Shown here: in pieces, positions 58,758-64,000 of the stretch
How the letters are laid out: each line of letters opens with the position of its first letter
How positions within the stretch are numbered: position 1 is the first letter of the stretch
NCBI GenBank assembly: GCA_934754475.1
Contig: CAKVHV010000001.1
Coordinates: 124,001-188,000 of the forward strand
Reading direction: 5' to 3'
Length of the DNA stretch: 64,000 bases
DNA from: an uncultured Clostridia bacterium
GTDB lineage: Bacteria; Bacillota; Clostridia; Christensenellales; UBA1242
Translations under genes and position numbers: made by a program
Notes under the pieces: model-generated
Seen by the model: the letters and a program-made list of their open reading frames with translations, nothing else
Database searches by the model: none
What the model was told of the DNA's origin: nothing

Positions 58758-59210
58758 ATGCAAAATATTGATAATGATTTAAGAAAAAATCAATATAAAC
58801 TTTTGATAGCAATATTAATGATTGTCTTTTTGAGTATTGTCGGTTATACAGTATATTGGGAGATTAACTATTATTCAAAATATAACCATTTCAAAAAGGT
58901 TACTGCCGAAGTCGTTGCATACGAAGTTGATGGTGACAAAAAATATGATGTACTAGAATATGTTGTTAATTCGTCGTATTATCAAAACATCACATCGTAC
59001 GAGTCAAAAAACAAGATAGGCGACAAAATATCAATTTATTATGATACAAACAATCCTTTGGGTGTAATTTATTCAAGAGATTATCGTAGATATGTATTGC
59101 CAATAATCTGTGTGCTACTTGGAACCGTGTGTTCATCTTTTGTACTAATCTACAAAAAGAGTTTTCCAAAACAAAAATTAGATAAAAATAAAAGTACTAT
59201 GCAATCCTGA
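58758..59210 (+). CDS. DUF3592-like membrane protein
   Basis: The 150-residue protein has two membrane helices (about 15-36 and 112-132) around a soluble domain of about 75 residues. The pattern GDKISIYYDTNNPLGVIY (about 84-101) is typical of DUF3592, where a beta domain sits between two helices. Its function is unknown. The start is the ATG at 58758 after AGGAGAG. The last codons contain the word AGTACTATGCAATC. A terminator follows after about 70 bases. Confidence 0.7.
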   Translation: MQNIDNDLRKNQYKLLIAILMIVFLSIVGYTVYWEINYYSKYNHFKKVTAEVVAYEVDGDKKYDVLEYVVNSSYYQNITSYESKNKIGDKISIYYDTNNPLGVIYSRDYRRYVLPIICVLLGTVCSSFVLIYKKSFPKQKLDKNKSTMQS

Positions 59211-59276
59211 ATAAATGTCTTATTTAAGCCATAAATTGTATATTCAATTTGACACATTTTGATTTTTAAACATAAT

Positions 59277-59309
59277 AGAGAATTAGTAAAAAAACTAGTT
59301 CTCTTTTTG
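59277..59309 (+). terminator. Intrinsic terminator after the DUF3592 gene
   Basis: AGAGAATTAGT (59277-59287), A-rich loop, ACTAGTTCTCT (59294-59304), then TTTTT; one G-T pair. Confidence 0.78.
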
Positions 59310-59395
59310 ATTGCTATTATGTTTTGCTTTCATATTTTTAATTAGTGGATTGATTTTGAATTATTTAAAAAATAGAAGTATCAGTAATTAAAAAA

Positions 59396-59441
59396 GACAC
59401 ATTTGTTTTGGGGTGCACCCCATTTTTAAATGTGCCTTTTT
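59396..59441. terminator. Bidirectional terminator with a GC-rich inner stem
   Basis: GACACATTT (59396-59404) pairs with AAATGTGCC (59428-59436) around the palindrome GGGGTGCACCCC, with T runs on the plus side and A runs on the other. It separates the DUF3592 gene and the convergent propeller gene. Confidence 0.75.
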
Positions 59442-59460
59442 GTATTTTTAAATGTATTGG

Positions 59461-62025
59461 TTACTTATTTCGTTTTTTGATTACAACAAAAGTTACAATT
59501 ATTGAAGCTAACAAAACTAGGGATATTACTATTACTAAAATTAGTATTAATTTTGTATTATCGAGTTTATCCATTTTTATGTCTTTTGTAAGAACATAAC
59601 CTTCAATTGTATTCAAGTTTGAGTCTTTGAATATTACTTTTGTATAAGTTTGATTTTTGTCATAACTTTCTACATATATTCGAGTGTCATTTACCAAAGT
59701 TTTGAGTATTGTTTGTTTGTCGCTAGCATATAGTTTTGTGCTATCGCTTCCAATTGCATATATAGTTGCATTTTCGGTATTAAGATTTTTGATTGTCTTG
59801 TTGTCGCTTTTGACAACATCGGCACTAAATATAAATCCAATTGAATCATTAAATTGATACATATAGAAAGTTTTGTCATCCAAACTGATTGGGTAGACAT
59901 AACTAAGAGTTATTTCGTTGTTTATATCCAAGTTGCCAACAATTAAGCGAGTATCATTGTATTTAAGAAGGGTTGGGTATTTGTATATAGGAACGATTTG
60001 ATTTGTGGTTATTACATTTATAGGATTGTAAGTATAAGTTACTATTTGAGTATTTGTTTTTGGAACATAACCACTTTGTAGTTCATTATTATTACTAAAT
60101 AATATTCTATAAAAATCACCAAATTCTTCAATTCCAATTGCTTGGGTTATTGTGCCACTTAGATTAAATACATTTCCAACAAAGTATGGATATTCATAAA
60201 TTGGCTGAGAATTGAGTTTGAGTGCAAGCAAAGTGTCTTGGCTTGTCAAAGGGGTGTTGGAAATTTCATCTATCAAAGATAGTAGTGAAGTATTAAGTTT
60301 GCAATCAAAGTAAACAAGACATGAACGATTGTTATCAAAAGCGAGCATTTGCTCTTTTGTAATGTTGTAAGAAAAATTGCTCAAATTGTTTGTGTTTATA
60401 TCAAGAGTATTAGAAAGTACTAAATTGTTTTCTGATACTTTGACTAGAGAAATTTTGGTGTCTGTAATGGCATAAATCGCATCTAAGTCAACTGTTATTT
60501 CTCTAAGATTATTTACTTCAATTGAAGATAATTTTGTGCCATCTAGTTTGAGTAAACTTATAATATTATTATCTTTGATTACAATTAGATTTTGATGTTT
60601 CAAATATTTAATTTGGCTTTGTGAACTAAGATTAAGTCCAATACTACTACCCAAAATTCCAACAAGTGAAGTCTTTGCCATATATACGATTTGATTGTTT
60701 GAGTAGTCTAGCATATAAATTGTTCCAGAATTTGTTATGCACAAATCTGATACAAAACCTAAATTTTCGTCGCCAACTTTGTTAAATACGGTGCTTTTTG
60801 TATATGTATTATCTATCAAAGAATATTTATTTAACTGAGACGAAATAAGATTGTTTGTAACAAAATACATATTTTGATTGTAATCAAGATTAACTGCGTG
60901 TGGGACAGAATCGGTTTCAAAATCGTCTACAAAGTACGATTTGTTGTCTTTGAGTATTTGCAATCTATTGTTTCCAGTATCCGATACAAAATAATCGTTT
61001 CCTTGAATAAATATATTGCTAGGGGATTTGAAACGTCCCTTATCTATTCCAAAAGATTCCAAAATTATTTGATTACTTTGCATTTTTAAATCTTCATCGG
61101 TGAATATTTCAATAGCCTGAATTGATTTGAAATACGAATCAGAAACATAAATTTTGTTTTCAAAAAAATTAATATCAGTAATACTTAAAATTGGGAATAT
61201 TTTTGAGTTTGCATCGCCTTTTGTTGACATTTTGATGTCACACGATTTGAAATTATTTAGGTTTTGAAGATGCAATATTTCATTTGCGGATGTAACTAAA
61301 TATTCTTCGTTATTTAAATAAAATGTATCCAAAACTTTGGCATTTACAATAAATGTATCCAAAATTGTCAAACTTGAATTGTGATAATTAAATGTTGCAA
61401 GTCCAGTAGTTATTGTTTTGTTTAATTCTTCGGATGACTCACCAGTTTTGTATACAATATATGCGTTTTTGTCATTGATTGCTAGCATATATGAATTATT
61501 AAAATAAGGGGAACTAAATGTACTTATTGGATTATTGTTTGAAACAAAATTAACATCATATTGATATAGTGTAAACTTGTTTGCTTCAATAATTCCAATT
61601 AATAAATTTGTGTCACTTAGATAAATATCTATTGCTTTTGAGTTTTGCAAACTAATTCCTTCGAGTGTCTTCAAACTCGGATTTTCCAAATCTTTAATTA
61701 CTTTAATGGATTCTGAGTCGGATATTACTAGTTTTTGTCCGTTTAATTTAATTTTATTAATTTTATTAAAGTCTTCTAATATAGTTTCATTTTTGTCATG
61801 CAAATTGTAAATATGTAAATTATTATCGTTTAGCGAATAACAAATATAATCATTATTAATATCAAAACAATTAATGTTTGTTAAATTGACATAATCCAAA
61901 ACACCTTCGGGATAAATTGTATTTATTTTGATATTATCTTCGTTTGCTTTGACTGGGCATGGCAAAAAGACGGCAGTAATTATGCTTAGACAGACTAAAA
62001 ATAACCCTAAAATAACCTTTTTCAT
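59461..62025 (-). CDS. Extracellular beta-propeller (NHL-like) protein with SH3-like modules and a C-terminal anchor
   Basis: The 854-residue protein has a signal peptide (about 1-27), a long region of beta repeats (about 35-600) with one clear NHL repeat (GRFKSPSNIFIQGNDYFVSD, then TGNNRLQIL), and, from about 620, three or so SH3-like segments (QPIYEYPYFVGNVF, QIVPIYKYPTLL and TIYAIGSDSTKLY). A C-terminal membrane helix (about 828-849) and a basic tail (IKKRNK) anchor it. It would stand outside the cell. Neither ligand nor partners are known. The second surface gene with SH3 modules, at 62861-63586, has the same C-terminal anchor. Confidence 0.7.
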   Translation of the reverse strand: MKKVILGLFLVCLSIITAVFLPCPVKANEDNIKINTIYPEGVLDYVNLTNINCFDINNDYICYSLNDNNLHIYNLHDKNETILEDFNKINKIKLNGQKLVISDSESIKVIKDLENPSLKTLEGISLQNSKAIDIYLSDTNLLIGIIEANKFTLYQYDVNFVSNNNPISTFSSPYFNNSYMLAINDKNAYIVYKTGESSEELNKTITTGLATFNYHNSSLTILDTFIVNAKVLDTFYLNNEEYLVTSANEILHLQNLNNFKSCDIKMSTKGDANSKIFPILSITDINFFENKIYVSDSYFKSIQAIEIFTDEDLKMQSNQIILESFGIDKGRFKSPSNIFIQGNDYFVSDTGNNRLQILKDNKSYFVDDFETDSVPHAVNLDYNQNMYFVTNNLISSQLNKYSLIDNTYTKSTVFNKVGDENLGFVSDLCITNSGTIYMLDYSNNQIVYMAKTSLVGILGSSIGLNLSSQSQIKYLKHQNLIVIKDNNIISLLKLDGTKLSSIEVNNLREITVDLDAIYAITDTKISLVKVSENNLVLSNTLDINTNNLSNFSYNITKEQMLAFDNNRSCLVYFDCKLNTSLLSLIDEISNTPLTSQDTLLALKLNSQPIYEYPYFVGNVFNLSGTITQAIGIEEFGDFYRILFSNNNELQSGYVPKTNTQIVTYTYNPINVITTNQIVPIYKYPTLLKYNDTRLIVGNLDINNEITLSYVYPISLDDKTFYMYQFNDSIGFIFSADVVKSDNKTIKNLNTENATIYAIGSDSTKLYASDKQTILKTLVNDTRIYVESYDKNQTYTKVIFKDSNLNTIEGYVLTKDIKMDKLDNTKLILILVIVISLVLLASIIVTFVVIKKRNK

Positions 62026-62255
62026 GTACCAAAACTCCAGTTACATTGATTTTAGCATACGAGTATTATTTTGACAATAAAAAACGATACTTTATTTTGT
62101 TATTTTTATCTTTTATTTATTTAAATTTTGACAAATTTCGAAAAATTATTTTGTAAATTTTCAACTTTCTTAATTACTATAGTAATTAAAATTTGTCATA
62201 TTGTAAAAAATTTTTACAAATTGTATAAAATTTCGCAAAAATTTGACATAAAGTT

Positions 62256-62285
62256 TTGACTTTGCACTTTTGCATAGAATATAAT
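62256..62285 (+). promoter_or_regulatory. Promoter of the sigma-region-4-like gene
   Basis: TTGACT (62256-62261), 18-base spacer, TATAAT (62280-62285). The start codon lies 25 bases further on, after a GGAGG site. An in-frame TTG at 62256 falls in the -35 box and is not the start. Confidence 0.7.
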
Positions 62286-62309
62286 ATAAGAAACGCGTTG
62301 GAGGTAGCA

Positions 62310-62864
62310 ATGAAATATTGGAGTAAATCATCATTATCAATCTATAGGTATTTGGAAAAAATGACCAATACCTTGGACAAACTTATCTTGGATTTGAGCA
62401 AGCATAGCAATAGCGTATCCATGATAAAAAATCAAACAACTTATAATCAAGCTAGAAAGTTAATTGAGTTATTAGACCGCAAGCGAAAAATGATAAATTT
62501 GAAAGTTGCAGTTGAAGACTCTCTCGCCGGTCTTAACAAAATTGACCGAAGAATTTTGACATTAGTCTTTATTGACGGGGCAAAAAGTGAAATGATTGCC
62601 CAAATTTTGGGCATTAGTCTTAGAACTTTTTTCCGTAAAAAAGTTATTGCTCTTAACAAATTTAATTCTCAAATGATTGCCAAAGGTTTTGACTTAGACT
62701 TTTTTGTTAGCGAATATTCCAAAGAACAATGGATTTTGTCGGTATACGAAGAATGTGTAAACAAATACATAAGAGATGACGAAACCATGGATGTTTATAT
62801 GGTTAAGAGAGTTTTGAATGAAATTTCAAAAGTGAAACTTAGTGCAAATGCGTATGTCTGTTAG
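62310..62864 (+). CDS. Sigma-70 region 4-like helix-turn-helix protein
   Basis: The 184-residue protein has a helical N-terminal part and, at about 71-120, a helix-turn-helix very like sigma factor region 4: LAGLNKIDRRILTLVFIDG, then MIAQILGISLRTFFRKK. There is no region 2, so it is not a full sigma factor. It recalls the ArpU/sigma-like regulators of Gram-positive phages, and a terminase gene starts 800 bases downstream. The last third has no motif I recognise. GGAGG precedes the ATG at 62310. The stop overlaps the convergent SH3 gene by 4 bases. Confidence 0.65.
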   Translation: MKYWSKSSLSIYRYLEKMTNTLDKLILDLSKHSNSVSMIKNQTTYNQARKLIELLDRKRKMINLKVAVEDSLAGLNKIDRRILTLVFIDGAKSEMIAQILGISLRTFFRKKVIALNKFNSQMIAKGFDLDFFVSEYSKEQWILSVYEECVNKYIRDDETMDVYMVKRVLNEISKVKLSANAYVC

Positions 62865-63586
62865 TATTTGTCTATAATTTTTTCGGGCTTAATGCGTTTT
62901 TGTTTTTTACGAAATTTTCTTGGAAGATAGAGAATAAATAAGATTGCAAATAATGGCACTGACATAATTACTACTAGTATTAAACTTGGTGTATGTGTCA
63001 TTGGATTTTTGATGTTTGTGCTTGTATTAGATTCATAACTTACTTCTTCGGTATTTTCATAAATTGGAGTTATTGACCTTATATATTTGTTATAAATATA
63101 CCCATATTCTCCATTATAGTTTACATAATACCATGTTGTCCCACCAAAATCTATTGCTTCTTCCGAAAAAACTCTACCAATGAATTGCAAATTTGTTTCT
63201 CCCGCATTTACAACATTTATTATATTGCTCACATTAGTTTTGGTTGTTGGAGAACTTCTCAAATTACAATCAAAACCAACCACAATTTTAATATTACTAG
63301 GATATGGTGTCAAAGGATTACTCAAAGTAACCTTGACATCATTCTTTCTTACGTATCCACAAACACCATTGTAATTGACTTTGTAAACATTCGAAGTTTC
63401 GCTGATAATCTCTACAAAATATGTTTTTTCTACTATGCAAATAACATCACTTAACTCATCGCCATTTGTGGATTTATATAGATTTGTAAGATTAATTGCT
63501 CTGGCATAATTGGCTTTGGCAAGTACTGGTGTTTTGCTGAAATTTAGAAAACATAACATACAAAAAAATAGTATTAAATATTTCAT
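62861..63586 (-). CDS. Secreted SH3-domain protein with a C-terminal membrane anchor
   Basis: The 241-residue protein has a signal peptide (about 1-23, ending VLAKA), two bacterial SH3-like domains (about 30-85, with VYKVNYNGVCGYVRKNDV; and about 95-170, with CNLRSSPTTKTNVSN and WYYVNYNGEYGYIYNKYI), a linker, a membrane helix (about 203-222) and a very basic cytoplasmic tail (PRKFRKKQKRIKPEK). SH3b domains bind peptidoglycan peptides. The same architecture occurs in the propeller protein two genes away, so they may work at the same site in the envelope. Confidence 0.78.
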   Translation of the reverse strand: MKYLILFFCMLCFLNFSKTPVLAKANYARAINLTNLYKSTNGDELSDVICIVEKTYFVEIISETSNVYKVNYNGVCGYVRKNDVKVTLSNPLTPYPSNIKIVVGFDCNLRSSPTTKTNVSNIINVVNAGETNLQFIGRVFSEEAIDFGGTTWYYVNYNGEYGYIYNKYIRSITPIYENTEEVSYESNTSTNIKNPMTHTPSLILVVIMSVPLFAILFILYLPRKFRKKQKRIKPEKIIDKY

Positions 63587-63670
63587 AATTATATAATACT
63601 AGACTATTAAAATTAAAAAAAATCAAAACTTGAAAAAATTATGTAAAAATTTGGATATTTGGAAGTTATT

Positions 63671-64000
63671 ATGACACAAAGAGAAATAGTTTTTAGGTTG
63701 AAATCCATAGAAAAAGAACAGCGACGAAGAAAAGATGAAAATAAATTAGATTACTATAATGTCGGAGAAAAAATACATCAAAAGCAACTAAATTTTCATA
63801 AATGTCAAAAGAAAAATAGGTGGGTTTTTGGTGGAAATCGAAGTGGAAAGACCGAATGTGGTGCGGTTGAAAGTGTATGGCTTGCACGTGGAATTCATCC
63901 TTACAAAGAAAACAAACCACGTGATGGCTGGGTAGTGTCTCTTAGTCAACAAGTTCAAAGAGATGTCGCTCAAAGCAAAATTTTGAGTTATCTAAAAAAA
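63671..64000 (+). CDS. Phage terminase large subunit, N-terminal part (cut by the window edge)
   Basis: The first 110 residues are present and the frame leaves the window open. After a charged N-terminal helix comes KQLNFHKCQKKNRWVFGGNR and the Walker A GGNRSGKTECGAVES (about 54-68), then GWVVSLSQQVQRDVAQS. This is the start of a TerL motor that pumps DNA into phage heads. It is the only clear phage gene in the window and suggests that a prophage or its remnant continues to the right. A GGAAG site precedes the ATG. No integrase, repressor or small terminase subunit is seen before it. Confidence 0.8.
   Translation, partial: MTQREIVFRLKSIEKEQRRRKDENKLDYYNVGEKIHQKQLNFHKCQKKNRWVFGGNRSGKTECGAVESVWLARGIHPYKENKPRDGWVVSLSQQVQRDVAQSKILSYLKK

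Noticed and set aside
1..64000. CRISPR array, restriction-modification or toxin-antitoxin system
   Set aside because: No spaced direct repeats of 25-40 bases and no recognisable Cas, methyltransferase or toxin genes were found in the window.
63671..64000. Complete prophage
   Set aside because: Only the beginning of one terminase gene is inside the window; no other structural or integration gene is visible.

Overview
The window is about 64 kb of AT-rich bacterial chromosome with dense genes and the standard genetic code (TAA, TAG and TGA all end recognisable genes). It points to an uncultured Firmicute of the class Clostridia. The evidence is a ctsR-mcsA-clpC stress operon with a CtsR operator, long-form HPF, an Obg-YhbY pair, a spore germination protease (GPR), a PdaB-like deacetylase, a gene for the Spo0A DNA-binding domain, AAGGAG ribosome binding sites and many TTGACA-17-TATAAT promoters. 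No rank below class can be assigned from the sequence alone. Nearly everything is single-copy core metabolism and information processing. Only the right edge, where a phage terminase begins, looks mobile.

Layout. 1-6.7 kb: rpsT (S20 with a long charged tail, running off the left edge), gpr, a small lytic transglycosylase, lysS-degV-HD protein, and cardiolipin synthase. 6.7-12.2 kb: a receiver-less Spo0A-like regulator behind a cluster of operator-like repeats, an archaeal-type aspS, tRNA-Leu(CAA), a GC-rich array of hairpins, a TM2 protein, argS and a lipoprotein. 12.5-20.7 kb: polA, an MTA/SAH deaminase, ctsR-mcsA-clpC (no mcsB) and hpf. 20.8-28 kb: a P2-type cation ATPase behind 29-bp tandem repeats, a CorA transporter, a probable orphan small RNA, a YgjV-like protein with an MFS protein, and a CYTH-like protein on a probable leaderless mRNA. 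27.6-34 kb: lipoprotein, membrane protein and dnaB, then a GPH symporter and a short alaS without the C-Ala domain. 34-41.4 kb: a beta-solenoid surface protein, phosphoglucomutase/phosphomannomutase, a degenerate ABC ATPase, small unknown proteins with a subtilase, and a cysteine-desulfurase-like protein facing a DUF3343 protein. 41.4-47.7 kb: nth, obgE-yhbY, a membrane protein, PAP2, and tsaE-tsaB-rimI-hydrolase. 47.9-57 kb: membrane-anchored MurF-like ligase with ddl, murG, and parE-parC. 57-64 kb: pdaB-like deacetylase, a two-OB-fold SSB, a DUF3592 protein, two cell-surface proteins with SH3-like or propeller domains around a sigma-region-4-like regulator, and the start of a terminase large subunit.

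How the genes work together. Four aminoacyl-tRNA synthetases, tRNA-Leu, S20, HPF, Obg, YhbY and the t6A proteins TsaE and TsaB serve translation. PolA, DnaB, SSB, ParE/ParC and Nth serve DNA metabolism. MurF-like, Ddl, MurG, the transglycosylase, the deacetylase and cardiolipin synthase build the envelope. gpr, the deacetylase and the Spo0A-like gene imply an endospore programme, past or present.

Points most worth a second look: the Spo0A effector domain without a receiver and its operator-rich upstream region; the orphan promoter-three-hairpin-terminator unit at 24.6 kb; the GC-rich hairpin array beside tRNA-Leu, with a 12-bp copy of the tRNA 3' end; a 12-bp word, AGTACTATGCAA, found six times; the loss of mcsB together with one McsA zinc finger; an ABC ATPase that has lost every catalytic motif; and a MurF-like ligase whose N-terminal domain is replaced by membrane helices. 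All counts were read by eye and no database search was run.
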